Position numbers and translations under genes: made by a program
The notes under the pieces: model-generated
What the model was told of the DNA's origin: nothing
The model's database searches: none
What the model saw: only the letters and a program-made list of their open reading frames with translations
Shown: positions 1 to 9,243 of the stretch, piece after piece
Numbering within the stretch: position 1 is the stretch's first letter
Layout: each line of letters begins with the position of its first letter
Assembly (NCBI RefSeq): GCF_014642855.1
Contig: NZ_BMJB01000001.1
Span: 1,426,001-1,490,000, forward strand
Length of the DNA: 64,000 nt
Direction of reading: 5' to 3'
DNA from: Edaphobacter acidisoli
GTDB lineage: Bacteria; Acidobacteriota; Terriglobia; Terriglobales; Acidobacteriaceae

Positions 1-914
1 ACTGCGTCGGCGAAATCGCCACCGAGATGGCCGCCAACCTCGAGTCCGGCCAGCCGCTGCTGCTCGAAAACCTCCGCTTCCACCCCGAAGAAGAGGCAAA
101 CGACCCGGCCTTCGCCAAAAAACTCGCCTCGCTCTGCGACATCTACATCAACGACGCCTTCGGCAGCGCCCACCGCGCCCACGCCTCCACCGAAGGCATC
201 ACGCACTTTGTCAAGGTCTCGGCCGCTGGCCTGCTCATGGAAAAAGAGCTGAACTATCTCGGCAAGGCGCTCAGCGAGCCCGATAAGCCCTTCGTCGCCA
301 TCATCGGCGGCGCCAAAGTCTCCGACAAGATCCAGGTCATCGACAACCTGCTCGACATCGCCGACGCCATCATCATCGGCGGCGGCATGGCCTACACCTT
401 CCTGAACGCGCAGGGCCAGACCACCGGCAAGTCGCTCGTCGAACTCGACAAGATCGACATTGCCAAAGCCGCACTCGAAAAGGCGAAGGCCAAAGGCGTG
501 CGCTTCCTGCTGCCCATCGACCACGTTCTCGCCGACAAGTTCGCGCACGACGCGAAGACGCAGCTTCACGAAGGCGAAGGCCCGTTCCACGCCGAGATGA
601 TGGCGCTCGACATCGGCCCCAAGTCCATCAAGCTCTTTGAAGAAGAAATCTCCGAGGCCCGCACCGTCATCTGGAACGGCCCCATGGGCGTCTTCGAGAT
701 GCCGGCCTTCGCCAAGGGCACCCACGCCATCGCCCACTGTGTCGCACGCAACGGCGACGCCATCACGATCATCGGCGGTGGAGACTCAGTCGCAGCGATC
801 AAGCAGTCCGGAGTCTCCGATCGCATCACGCACATCTCCACCGGCGGCGGAGCCTCGCTCGAATACCTCGAAGGCAAAATCCTCCCGGGCGTAGCTGCAC
901 TCACAGATAAATAG
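1..914 (+). CDS. pgk: Phosphoglycerate kinase, 5' end outside window
   Basis: This is the C-terminal three quarters of 3-phosphoglycerate kinase, which moves a phosphate between 1,3-bisphosphoglycerate and ADP in cytoplasmic glycolysis. The reading frame is open from base 3 (Cys-Val-Gly-Glu...), so the start lies before the window; the first internal ATG at 27 is not the start. Family motifs seen are [45 protein letters not shown] and the C-terminal [15 protein letters not shown], which covers the nucleotide-binding lobe. It lies 87 bases before tpiA on the same strand, the usual glycolytic neighbour, so co-transcription is likely. Nothing in the visible part looks damaged. Confidence 0.97.
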   Translation, partial: CVGEIATEMAANLESGQPLLLENLRFHPEEEANDPAFAKKLASLCDIYINDAFGSAHRAHASTEGITHFVKVSAAGLLMEKELNYLGKALSEPDKPFVAIIGGAKVSDKIQVIDNLLDIADAIIIGGGMAYTFLNAQGQTTGKSLVELDKIDIAKAALEKAKAKGVRFLLPIDHVLADKFAHDAKTQLHEGEGPFHAEMMALDIGPKSIKLFEEEISEARTVIWNGPMGVFEMPAFAKGTHAIAHCVARNGDAITIIGGGDSVAAIKQSGVSDRITHISTGGGASLEYLEGKILPGVAALTDK

Positions 915-925
915 CAATAAGCACT

Positions 926-966
926 GGTCATTCTGAGCGAAGCGAAGAACCCCCGCATTTCGCTCG
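926..966. repeat. Dispersed intergenic repeat, TCATTCTGAGCG type
   Basis: The pgk-tpiA gap contains GGTCATTCTGAGCGAAGCG followed by AAGAACC. The same word recurs at 13192-13265 with an internal insertion. From memory, this word is common between genes in acidobacterial genomes. Its function is unknown. Confidence 0.6.
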
Positions 967-1001
967 AATCGCCACGAACGAACAAAGGAATCGAAAACAC
1001 A

Positions 1002-1760
1002 ATGCGCAAAAAACTATTCGCCGCTAACTGGAAGATGTTCAAGACCCCTGCGGAGGCAACGGCCTTTACCGAAGCCTTCTTCCCTCTCGTCGCCGGTCAC
1101 AAGAGCGCCGAGATCGTCCTCTGCCCCTCGATGACCTCGCTCGGCACCGTCATCGCCGCCGCGAAGGGCACACACGTCCACGTCGGAGCCCAGACCATGG
1201 ACTACCACGACAACGGCGCCTACACCGGCGAGACTTCGCCCGTGATGCTCAAAGCCATCGCAGCCACGCACGTCATCCTCGGCCACTCCGAGCGCCGCCA
1301 GTATTTCAACGAGACCGACACCACCGTCAACCTGAAGCTCAAGGCAGCCCTCGCCCACGGCCTCGTCCCCATCGTCTGCGTCGGCGAGCACCGCGAAGAG
1401 CGCGAGTCGGGCAAGACCAACGAAGTCCTCGAACTCCAGATCAGAATCGCGCTCGAAGGCATCGACCGCGCAGCCGCAAAGCCGCTCGTCATCGCGTATG
1501 AGCCCGTCTGGGCCATCGGCACCGGCCTCACCGCCACGCCCGAGATGGCAGCCGACGCGCACAAGTTCATCCGCGCCGAAGTCGCCAAGGCCCTCGGCTC
1601 CGAACTCGCCGCCAGCACCCGCATCCTCTACGGCGGCTCCGTCAAGCCCGACAACGCCGCAGCCTTGTGCGCGCTCGAAGACATCGACGGCGCACTCGTC
1701 GGCGGAGCCAGCCTCGATCCCAAATCCTTCAACGACATCATCCAAAACGGCTGCGCCTAG
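1002..1760 (+). CDS. tpiA: Triose-phosphate isomerase
   Basis: Interconverts dihydroxyacetone phosphate and glyceraldehyde 3-phosphate in glycolysis and gluconeogenesis. The 252 residues match the usual family length and form one TIM barrel. The catalytic set is visible: Lys11 in AANWKM, His95 in ILGHSERR and Glu167 in AYEPVWAIGTG; the phosphate-binding YGGSVK and GALVGGASL motifs follow near the C-terminus. The ATG start sits right before MRKKLFAANW, the normal N-terminus. It follows pgk on the same strand and is closed by a strong hairpin at 1781-1810. Confidence 0.98.
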   Translation: MRKKLFAANWKMFKTPAEATAFTEAFFPLVAGHKSAEIVLCPSMTSLGTVIAAAKGTHVHVGAQTMDYHDNGAYTGETSPVMLKAIAATHVILGHSERRQYFNETDTTVNLKLKAALAHGLVPIVCVGEHREERESGKTNEVLELQIRIALEGIDRAAAKPLVIAYEPVWAIGTGLTATPEMAADAHKFIRAEVAKALGSELAASTRILYGGSVKPDNAAALCALEDIDGALVGGASLDPKSFNDIIQNGCA

Positions 1761-1780
1761 CCTCCGGCCAAAAACACAAA

Positions 1781-1810
1781 GGCCCTTGCAGACACCAGCC
1801 TGCAAGGGCC
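1781..1810. terminator. Hairpin terminator after tpiA
   Basis: An 11-base perfect inverted repeat, GGCCCTTGCAG...CTGCAAGGGCC with an 8-base loop, stands between the converging tpiA and the small minus-strand gene. It is A-rich upstream and T-rich downstream, so it could stop transcription from both sides. Confidence 0.8.
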
Positions 1811-1838
1811 ATTTCCTTTGCCGATAGACTTCGCTAAG

Positions 1839-2126
1839 CTACTTATGGTTCCGGTTCGCGTCCGTCGCCGCCGCTCTCAATTCACGGTTTGCCTGGTCAA
1901 GCAGGTCTTTGGCCTTGGCAGCATGACCATCCATATCCCACTCATTGGCCTGCTGAGCAGCCGTGATCTTCTGATACGCCTGTTCCGTTAACCGCTGCGC
2001 CGCCGCAATATTCGGATGCCGACGACCGCTCACATTCTCCTCAGGACGCTGCTGCGCAATCATTACTCCACTGGCAATTAGGGTCGCACCTGCAATTCCG
2101 CTTAGCACAATTCGATTGAGTTTCAT
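1839..2126 (-). CDS. Small secreted hypothetical protein
   Basis: About 95 residues with a clear signal peptide (MKLNRIVLSGIAGATLIASG, then VMIAQQ). The mature part is short, charged and helical (AAQRLTEQAYQKITAAQQAN...AKDLLDQANRELRAAA). It looks like a small periplasmic helical protein, but I recognise no family. A longer reading frame begins at a TTG three bases upstream. I chose the ATG because AAGGAG lies seven bases before it. The gene is divergent from the VWFA protein gene at 2365. Confidence 0.7.
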   Translation of the reverse strand: MKLNRIVLSGIAGATLIASGVMIAQQRPEENVSGRRHPNIAAAQRLTEQAYQKITAAQQANEWDMDGHAAKAKDLLDQANRELRAAATDANRNHK

Positions 2127-2364
2127 CAATGATCTCCTTGAATTTGGTTCTGGAATGACGATCCTTCGTCACGGGCGTGACCAGCCGATTCTACACAGCG
2201 CCTATACCTGGAGAAAGAATGTCAACCACCGGGGTACAAACCCGGTTATTGTCAAGAAGTCGCACGGTTGTCGTCGATCATACGTAGCCACGAGTAGCCA
2301 GCTTCATCTGCATCGAACCACGCAGCTCGCAACTCCGTATCATGGGAAGCACCCAGGAGCCGCC

Positions 2365-3312
2365 GTGCGCACAATCTTCTCGCGCCTGCTTCTAGCAGCC
2401 GCATCGTTCGCAATCCTCTGCCCCGCACTTCACGCGCAGAACTTCCCCACCATCCACGTCGACACCCGCCTCATCGACACCACCTTCAGCGTCCGCGACA
2501 CCAACGGCCAACTCGTCCACGGCCTCACCCAAAACGACTTCACCATCACCGAAGACGGCGTCCCCCAGACCATCCGCTTCTTCTTCCGCGACACCGATCT
2601 CCCCCTGAGCATCGGCCTCGTCATCGACTCAAGCGGCAGCCAGGACAAGTTCGTCAAGGCCCACGAGAAAGACATCGAAGCCTTCCTCCATCAGATCCTC
2701 GAGCCCAACGACCAGGCCTTCGCCATCTGCTTCGGCAACTATCTCCGCATGGTCAGCGACTCCACCTCATCGCCCGAGAAGATCACCTCCGGCATCCACC
2801 GCTTCAACAAAGGCGAGCGCAACTTTCCACAAATCGGCCCGAAGGAAGACCGCGACCTCGGCACCGCGCTCTACGACGCCGTCTTCTACTCTGTAACCGA
2901 AAAGTTCAGCAACATCCACCAGCGGCGCAAAGTCATCGTCGTCTTCAGCGACGGCGAGGAGAACTCCAGCGAACACGACCTGCTCGACGCCATCGAAGCC
3001 GCGCAGAACAATGACGTGCTCATCTACGCCATCCGCTACACCGAACTCACTCACGGCCAGATGAACGCCCGTGACCGCTACGGCGTCCGCGCGCTCAACC
3101 ACCTCACCGAACAAACCGGAGGCCACGCCTTCGATGCGCAGAGCAATCTCAGCCAGGCCTTCGCCCAGATAGCCGACGACTTGCGCTCACTCTACGAGAT
3201 CGCCTATCAATCCACCAACCACGAGCGTGACGGCACCTACCGCAAGGTAGTCATCCACACGACGCAGCCCGGACTCATTGTCCGCGCCCGTACCGGCTAC
3301 TATGCTCGATAA
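2365..3312 (+). CDS. Secreted VWFA-domain protein, acidobacterial type
   Basis: A 315-residue exported protein of the VWFA-related family that is strongly expanded in Acidobacteria. A signal peptide (RTIFSRLLLAAASFAILCPA, cleavage near ALHAQ) is followed by a short beta domain with LTQNDFTITEDGVPQ, then a von Willebrand A domain. The metal-ion site begins with DSSGS at residue 88, and DGEENSSEHDLLD follows later. The open frame reaches back to 2116, but those extra residues are not secretory; AGGAG lies five bases before the GTG chosen here. Its role is unknown; such domains usually mediate protein-protein contact outside the cytoplasm. It converges on lepB with only three bases between the stops. 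Confidence 0.85.
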   Translation: MRTIFSRLLLAAASFAILCPALHAQNFPTIHVDTRLIDTTFSVRDTNGQLVHGLTQNDFTITEDGVPQTIRFFFRDTDLPLSIGLVIDSSGSQDKFVKAHEKDIEAFLHQILEPNDQAFAICFGNYLRMVSDSTSSPEKITSGIHRFNKGERNFPQIGPKEDRDLGTALYDAVFYSVTEKFSNIHQRRKVIVVFSDGEENSSEHDLLDAIEAAQNNDVLIYAIRYTELTHGQMNARDRYGVRALNHLTEQTGGHAFDAQSNLSQAFAQIADDLRSLYEIAYQSTNHERDGTYRKVVIHTTQPGLIVRARTGYYAR

Positions 3313-3315
3313 AAA

Positions 3316-3867
3316 CTAATGCACCACCCCAGCCTGGTCCATCGGCCAATAGACAAACGCAGCCTTGCCGTAGATCAGGTCCTGTTCCACCGGGCCAAAG
3401 TCGCGGCTATCGCTCGAGATCGAGCGATGGTCGCCCATCACAAAATACTCATGCGGAGGAATCACTTCCTCAGGCAGCGAGCGATCGTCTTCAAACCGCA
3501 ACGGCACATACTTCTCCGCCAATTTCTTGCCGTTGACATACACCTGCCCATGATCGATCCGCAGATCATCACCCGGCAACGCAATCACGCGCTTGATGTA
3601 GCTCTTCGAGTGGTCCTCCGGATACAAAAACACCACCACGTCGCCGCGATGGATATTCCCCACCTCATACGCCATCTTGTTAATAAACAGCCTGTCCTGG
3701 TCCCTCAACTGAGGCAGCATGCTCGTGCCTTCCACCCGCACCGGCTGGTACAGAAACACAATGATGAACGCCGACACCGCCACGGAAATCACCAGGTCCC
3801 GCACCCAAGAACGCATTCCGTTGCGTGTTACCTCCGGCCCATCTTGCCTCGCAGCCTGTTCGTCCAC
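3316..3867 (-). CDS. lepB: Signal peptidase I
   Basis: Membrane-bound serine protease that removes signal peptides from exported proteins. One N-terminal transmembrane helix (DLVISVAVSAFIIVFLYQPV) precedes the catalytic Ser49 in GTSMLP; the general base Lys92 lies in SYIKRVIALPGD, and box E reads GDHRSISSDSRDFG. At 183 residues it is a short, single-helix form. The frame opens with GTG; GGAGG is about 13 bases upstream, longer than ideal, and an internal ATG at residue 18 is the main alternative. It starts 20 bases after the beta-lactamase-like gene, so the two probably form an operon. Confidence 0.93.
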   Translation of the reverse strand: MDEQAARQDGPEVTRNGMRSWVRDLVISVAVSAFIIVFLYQPVRVEGTSMLPQLRDQDRLFINKMAYEVGNIHRGDVVVFLYPEDHSKSYIKRVIALPGDDLRIDHGQVYVNGKKLAEKYVPLRFEDDRSLPEEVIPPHEYFVMGDHRSISSDSRDFGPVEQDLIYGKAAFVYWPMDQAGVVH

Positions 3868-3887
3868 GATATTTCCCAGTCCTCCAT

Positions 3888-4913
3888 CTACTTAGACGCT
3901 GCCTGCGAGCCTTCGGCTACAGGAGCAAGCCCCAACCCGGGCACCAGCGTCTTGCCATCGATCCCCGTTGGCGACCACCGCTCCACAATCGCCTTCGCCA
4001 GTTTGGCAATCGTTACCTCACCTTCATTATCCACCGACCAGCCGTGGTCCTGATTGTCGTAGGTAAAAATCGACAAAATCATCGGCCCAGACTTACCCGC
4101 CACAATCGCCACATCGTTCCGCACCGCATTCAGGCTGCCCGTCTTGCTGGCAATTCCCGAACCCTCCTCGGTCGAATCCAGCGTCTCCAGATAGCGCGGA
4201 ATCGTGTCGCGATAAAACTGGTTCCGCAGCATATGCAGTGCGACGCTGCAAATCGCTGCATCCCCCGGCAACGCAGGCTCACCCGGCCCAGCAAGCTCGC
4301 AGCGGCCAATTCGCTCCATCACCTTCGCCATCTCCCGCGGAGTCGTCTTACCCAGTCCAAACTTCGGGTAGTCAGCCGGCAGCGGCTCCGTCGCCGGCTT
4401 CATGATCTTTTTGTACAAATGCGTGTCCTTCAACCCCATCCATGCAATACGCTGATTCACCGCATCGATGCCAAAGCGATCAATCATCAGGTTCGTCGCC
4501 GTGTTGTCGCTCATAATCACCATCAGGGTCAGCGCGTCCTTCAGCGTCAGCGTCATCGGCGCATCCATAAACATCAACACACCCGACCCCGTCACCGCAT
4601 CGCCCGGCTTCAACACAATCGGCTCGTCCCACCTGGCCTTGCCCGCTCGCACCTCTTCCATCGCCTCAAACAGAATCGTCAGCTTAATCACCGAAGCCGT
4701 CTGCACCGGCCGGTCCGCATCGAGCCCCACCGTCTTGCCCGTATTCAACTGCTCGGCAAACATCGCCACCTTGCCATGGTGCTGCGCAGCGATCGCAGCC
4801 ACCTGCGTCTGCAATGCCTCATCCGTGCCCGTCACCTGCTGCGCCCAAAGACCCCCGCTCGCCAGCACAACCGCAAGCGCGCCCATCACCACACCGGGAT
4901 AACTCTTTTTCAT
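3888..4913 (-). CDS. Class A beta-lactamase-like serine hydrolase
   Basis: Exported serine hydrolase of the beta-lactamase 2 fold. A signal peptide (MKKSYPGVVMGALAVVLASG, cleavage near LWAQQ) precedes the catalytic motifs SVIK at residue 74, SDN at 135 and KTGS at 257, in the order and spacing of class A enzymes. The omega-loop glutamate is less clear; Glu176 in PATEPLP is a candidate. It may hydrolyse beta-lactams or process peptidoglycan; the sequence does not decide. The frame can extend to a TTG at 4940, but the ATG before the signal peptide is more natural. lepB follows downstream, and murQ (peptidoglycan recycling) is divergent, which gives a cell-wall context. Confidence 0.88.
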   Translation of the reverse strand: MKKSYPGVVMGALAVVLASGGLWAQQVTGTDEALQTQVAAIAAQHHGKVAMFAEQLNTGKTVGLDADRPVQTASVIKLTILFEAMEEVRAGKARWDEPIVLKPGDAVTGSGVLMFMDAPMTLTLKDALTLMVIMSDNTATNLMIDRFGIDAVNQRIAWMGLKDTHLYKKIMKPATEPLPADYPKFGLGKTTPREMAKVMERIGRCELAGPGEPALPGDAAICSVALHMLRNQFYRDTIPRYLETLDSTEEGSGIASKTGSLNAVRNDVAIVAGKSGPMILSIFTYDNQDHGWSVDNEGEVTIAKLAKAIVERWSPTGIDGKTLVPGLGLAPVAEGSQAASK

Positions 4914-5150
4914 ACGCGGCATCTTACAGGGAGTAGGCAAGTTGCAGCCATGCTTTTGTTCTGGCCAACCGCGCAGCGCGATTCAGTGCCTTACCACAGC
5001 ACACCCAGTTCGGCCATGAAAAAATGCCCTTTTGCGTGCACTCCAAACCATCGAATGACAAGCTTTAATATCGCTTCCCGGCGCAGATAGGACTAGAATC
5101 GTCTTAGCGGCGGAACACGGCCGCATAAAAAGACGCAAAGCAGAACTTTT

Positions 5151-6119
5151 ATGGCCACCATTACCATGCTCGAACCGTCGCCCATCACTAAGAATGAAAA
5201 CCGAGGCCCGGCGGACCTGATTAATCTCACCACCGAGACCGTCAACGCAGCCTCGGAGGGCCTGGACACCAAGTCCGCACTCGAGATTGCCCGCATCATC
5301 AGCCACGAAGACGCCAAAGTCGCCGCAGCCGTCAAAAAGGCCCTGCCCGAGATCGCCGTCGTCATCGATACCGTCGCCCGCGCCCTCCGCGACGGAGGCC
5401 GCCTCATCTACGTCGGCGCAGGCTCCTCGGGCCGCATCGCCGCACTCGACGCCTCCGAGTGCCCACCCACCTACTCCACCCAGCCCGCTCAGGTGCAGTA
5501 CATCATGGCTGGAGGACCCAAAGCTCTCGCCTCCGCATCCGACGTCAACGAAGACTCACCCGAGATCGGCCAGCGTGACATCGCCCGCCGCCGTCCCACG
5601 CGCAAAGATATCGTCATCGGCGTCTCAGCCAGCGGCCGCACGCCCTACGTCGTCGGCGCAGTCGAATACGCGCGCGCCCGCGGCGCCAAAACCGCAGCCG
5701 TCACCTGCAACTACAACACCGCTCTCGCCGAAGTCTCCGACACCACCATCGTCGCTGAGGTCGGCCCCGAGGTCATCTCCGGCTCTACGCGCATGAAGTC
5801 TGCCTCCGCGCAGAAGATGATCCTCAACATGATCACCACCGGCGCCATGACCCGCCTGGGCTATGTGTACGACAACCTCATGGTCAACGTGCACATGAAG
5901 AACTCCAAGCTGGTCGAGCGCGGCATCCGCGTCCTGATGAAGGTCTGCAACATCGACCGCGAGACCGCCATCCGCACCATCAAAGCCGCGGGCAAATCCA
6001 TCCCCATCGCCGTGGTCATGCTCAAAGCCAACGTCGACAAGATGGAAGCCGTCCGCCGCCTCTCCAAATCCGACGGCAACGTCCGCCTCGCCATCGAAGA
6101 TTCGCGCCTCGAACTGTAG
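5151..6119 (+). CDS. murQ: N-acetylmuramic acid 6-phosphate etherase
   Basis: Cleaves the lactyl ether of MurNAc 6-phosphate to give GlcNAc 6-phosphate and lactate during peptidoglycan recycling. The SIS domain carries the family signature GAGSSGRIAALDASECPPTY at residues 90-108, with the expected acidic residue Glu103; SGRTPYVVGA and STRMKSASAQK follow. The C-terminal helices end in NVRLAIEDSRLEL. At 322 residues it is slightly longer than the E. coli enzyme because of an N-terminal extension. It is divergent from the beta-lactamase-like gene across about 240 bases. Confidence 0.95.
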   Translation: MATITMLEPSPITKNENRGPADLINLTTETVNAASEGLDTKSALEIARIISHEDAKVAAAVKKALPEIAVVIDTVARALRDGGRLIYVGAGSSGRIAALDASECPPTYSTQPAQVQYIMAGGPKALASASDVNEDSPEIGQRDIARRRPTRKDIVIGVSASGRTPYVVGAVEYARARGAKTAAVTCNYNTALAEVSDTTIVAEVGPEVISGSTRMKSASAQKMILNMITTGAMTRLGYVYDNLMVNVHMKNSKLVERGIRVLMKVCNIDRETAIRTIKAAGKSIPIAVVMLKANVDKMEAVRRLSKSDGNVRLAIEDSRLEL

Positions 6120-6125
6120 GGTTAT

Positions 6126-6707
6126 TCAATTGGATGGCCCTTCCAGATCACCTACGTCCTTTGCAAATGGCTCTGCCCACCCGGGCAGAGTTTTGCTTTT
6201 GCCGCGATGCCATTCATCCAGCAGCTCCCCGCTCATGACGTCTCGGAGTTCGCATGTTGGATTAAGGTTGCTATGTACGGTATCCGCGTAATACTCCACC
6301 TCATTCCCATCCTCAAGAAACGCCCATCTCCACAACGGCAACCCGGTTTTGGGCACGATACGACGCAGTATCGTGCCATCTCTGTAGAGAACCAGCACAA
6401 GCGGGATCGGGTAGGAAGTGCAGCAATTCGGAAACTCAGCGAGCCATCCAACGGTACGGCCATCCTTTGCGATAACCGGCTCCCGTACCGAAACCTGCAT
6501 GTCCATCTTGTCTGATAGTTGAATCGGGCTCACCTCACGCGGCGCAACAAACTCCGTGCCATCGCTGCGCAGGATGTGTATCAACCCATCCTTACCAATG
6601 CGTGCGCTCGTGACCGCTCTCACCTGAGCCGTGACATGGCTTGGACAAAGACAGACGACCAATCCAATCACAACCGCAAACCGCGTGAAGTGGTTCGTCG
6701 TCCCCAT
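6126..6707 (-). CDS. Secreted hypothetical protein
   Basis: About 193 residues with a signal peptide (TNHFTRFAVVIGLVVCLCPS, then HVTAQV). The mature part is rich in beta strands and has a Cys-Cys pair in FPNCCTSYP and one more Cys in NPTCELRD. No family recognised. A GTG start 27 bases upstream is possible, but the ATG places the signal peptide at the N-terminus; no clear ribosome site marks either. It ends six bases from the converging murQ stop, and its base composition is less biased at third positions than its neighbours. Confidence 0.65.
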   Translation of the reverse strand: MGTTNHFTRFAVVIGLVVCLCPSHVTAQVRAVTSARIGKDGLIHILRSDGTEFVAPREVSPIQLSDKMDMQVSVREPVIAKDGRTVGWLAEFPNCCTSYPIPLVLVLYRDGTILRRIVPKTGLPLWRWAFLEDGNEVEYYADTVHSNLNPTCELRDVMSGELLDEWHRGKSKTLPGWAEPFAKDVGDLEGPSN

Positions 6708-6765
6708 AGGCTTCACAATGCGGCAGCATACCACGCTCGATGACCAATCCTGTGTCGCAACTGCC

Positions 6766-8940
6766 TCACTTCACATCCGCCGACCGGTCTCCCTCATAGT
6801 GCATGATGTGGTAGTACGCGTCCCACTCGCTTGAGAAAACCGGCGCAGGCAGATGCACCTGCGGATCGTCCAAATACCTGCCGAACGCATCCGACACCTG
6901 CTGGGTGAAGTACACGCCCGTCAGTCCATCTCCCCTGTACCAGTTCTTCCACTTGCCATACTCGGCCTTCGCCTGCGCCTCGCGAACCACAGCCAATGCG
7001 CTCTCGGCCGCGGCCTGGTCCTTCTTCGCCGCAGCCATGTCGCCCTTGCTCGCGTCTTCAATCGCCCGCGACACCTCCACCAGCATCCGGTTGCTCTCGC
7101 GATTGATCTGAATCATCGTCAGCACCGCGCCCTGATAAAATTCGCGACGCGAAGGCTCAACCAAAGTCTCCGCAGCCAGAGCCTTCTGCCACACCGCATC
7201 CCATCTCGGCTGCGCGTCGCCACACTGCTGAATCTCGCGAGCTGTCTCTGTCTTCAACCACTCCGCCGCAGTCGCCCCATGCGGCCCGAAGCCAGCGGCC
7301 CGCGGCACCTCCCACTTCGGTGCCTGCCCGGCAATGCTGTAGAGCGGAAAGTCGATCATGTAGGCCAGCATCATCCGCCGCGCCTCGGTGTGGTAAAGAT
7401 TGTCTCCATACTCCAGCGGCGGCGTACCATACTGCGCCGGGGCCTGAAAGTAGTTCTTGTACATCGCAGCCACAGCCGGAGCAGCCTTCGCGCCAAACTC
7501 CTCCGCAGCCCACGTGCGCCGATACGCATCGGCGTCCGCCTCACCCTTCATCGCTTCGCCGCGCCACGCAATGTCCATCACCGCCCGCGTCGTCATCGTC
7601 ACCGGACGAATGTCGCTCGTGTTCACCAGAAAATATCCCGTCGCCCCGCCCTTGATGTACCGCCCCATCTCCGAGTAAATCCGCTCCGGCGGCACCATCT
7701 CGCTCAACTGGTTCGCCCGCCCATTCATCATCGCCACGTGATAGTAAGCACCCTGCCCCGCCGCCACCTGCCCACCATCGAGCATGTAGCCGTACCCCGC
7801 ATCGGCCCACACCAGCGTCACCTCTGGCGGCACCTTCAAATATCCCTCATGCATCAGCCGCGCGCCCTCCTGCCACAGGTCCGTCACAAACTGCGCATTC
7901 GGATGCGCCGCGCGCACAATTCCCATCTGGTCCGCAATCGCCTTGCTGATCAGCCGTCCCAACGCCGCATCATTCCCCCTCACGCTCGGATCCATCGACG
8001 CATAGCTCACATCCGACAACCCCCTCAGCCCCACCGACCACAGAATCTCCTGATGCGGGTCATACTCCGCCACCGCATTCTTCCACGCCCGCTCCAGAAT
8101 CTCCGGATGCGTCGAGTAGTTATACGGAACATCCTTCGGCCACCGCGCCACATTCAACCCCAGCGGAATCGCATGATGCTGATTCAGAATCAGCCCACGC
8201 TCACCCGCCAGCTTTACCTGCGGGTCATCGGGAAAGATCCACGTCCCCGGCACCACCATATTGCCCTTCAGCCGCAGAATCGTCTCATACACCTTGTTCC
8301 ACACCGCCAGAGAGATGCCCGTCTTGTCCTTCTTCTCGCCCGGAGCCCACCCCGTTAGCAAATCCTCATCGTTCAAAAAGAACCCGCGATACTTGAACAC
8401 CGGCGCAGGAAACACCTCGTCAAGCGAAGCCGAAACCTCCACACGCGCCCTCCGCGCAGGTTCATGATCGGTCCAGTAATACATCGGGTCCACACCCAGA
8501 AACTCCTGCGAAAACTGATACACCGCATAGATCGTCCCGCGCATGTCCGCGCCCGAAAGCACGATCGCCCGCCGCTCACGCCCGCCCAGCTCCGCCTGCT
8601 TCACCGCAATCGAGAACGACTCCGCACCGCTCAATCCCGCAGGCTGCAAATCCGCAGGCAGCTTCTCCCTCTCGCCCACCACCAGCGTCACCGGCCCGGC
8701 ATCTTCCGCGCGCTCCACAATCTTCGGCTTCGCACCCATGACCTTGCCAAAGTCCGCAACCACATCCTCAACCGCTAGCCGCACCGCCCCAGGCTCATCA
8801 GCACCAAGCAAAACCGTCACCGAAGGCCCCACTTCAATCTGCATCGCTTTCGTCTGCGCAGCAAAAACCGTTTCACACCCAAACGCAACGACCAATATCA
8901 CCGCACAAAAAAACACAAAGCCCTGCTGCCGTTCCCTCAC
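6766..8940 (-). CDS. Exported GH115-like alpha-glucuronidase
   Basis: A 724-residue secreted glycoside hydrolase. After a signal peptide (ERQQGFVFFCAVILVVAFGC) comes an N-terminal alpha/beta domain, then motifs resembling family GH115: YRGFFLNDEDLLTGWAP, RLKGNMVVPGTWIFPDDP, ILNQHHAIPLGLN, VTLVWADAGYGYM, GAYYHVAMMNGRANQLS and GATGYFLVNTSDIRP. GH115 enzymes remove glucuronosyl or methylglucuronosyl groups from xylan side chains. The open frame runs back to a TTG at 8994; the GTG chosen has AGAGGTG just before it and puts the signal peptide at the start. It stands alone, with no other xylan gene beside it. Confidence 0.82.
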   Translation of the reverse strand: MRERQQGFVFFCAVILVVAFGCETVFAAQTKAMQIEVGPSVTVLLGADEPGAVRLAVEDVVADFGKVMGAKPKIVERAEDAGPVTLVVGEREKLPADLQPAGLSGAESFSIAVKQAELGGRERRAIVLSGADMRGTIYAVYQFSQEFLGVDPMYYWTDHEPARRARVEVSASLDEVFPAPVFKYRGFFLNDEDLLTGWAPGEKKDKTGISLAVWNKVYETILRLKGNMVVPGTWIFPDDPQVKLAGERGLILNQHHAIPLGLNVARWPKDVPYNYSTHPEILERAWKNAVAEYDPHQEILWSVGLRGLSDVSYASMDPSVRGNDAALGRLISKAIADQMGIVRAAHPNAQFVTDLWQEGARLMHEGYLKVPPEVTLVWADAGYGYMLDGGQVAAGQGAYYHVAMMNGRANQLSEMVPPERIYSEMGRYIKGGATGYFLVNTSDIRPVTMTTRAVMDIAWRGEAMKGEADADAYRRTWAAEEFGAKAAPAVAAMYKNYFQAPAQYGTPPLEYGDNLYHTEARRMMLAYMIDFPLYSIAGQAPKWEVPRAAGFGPHGATAAEWLKTETAREIQQCGDAQPRWDAVWQKALAAETLVEPSRREFYQGAVLTMIQINRESNRMLVEVSRAIEDASKGDMAAAKKDQAAAESALAVVREAQAKAEYGKWKNWYRGDGLTGVYFTQQVSDAFGRYLDDPQVHLPAPVFSSEWDAYYHIMHYEGDRSADVK

Positions 8941-9243
8941 AAAGCACCTCTGTAGGTTTAAATTCGCAAAGCCAAAATAGCACAGGAAGTTCAAACTTGT
9001 GCATATTTTTTACGGCACTCCAACTAAATCGATACAACCAACGAATGCTTGACTCACTTCAATAAACAACAAGAATCTGGCACAGAAAAAGACCAAGCTC
9101 TCGCAGATCTCGACAATATTTTTATCAAACAAATAAACATCCTGGCATCCAGCAACCGAACAGCCTCGCCCTTCCACCGCAACATTCATCCTGCAACGTG
9201 TTAACTCCTGCAGCGGCAACCGGGGCCGCACAAAGGAGATTCC

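Noticed and set aside
6853-8358. Plus-strand frame of 501 codons opposite the GH115-like gene
   Set aside because: Arg/His-rich antisense shadow; the minus-strand frame has clear glycoside hydrolase motifs and a signal peptide.
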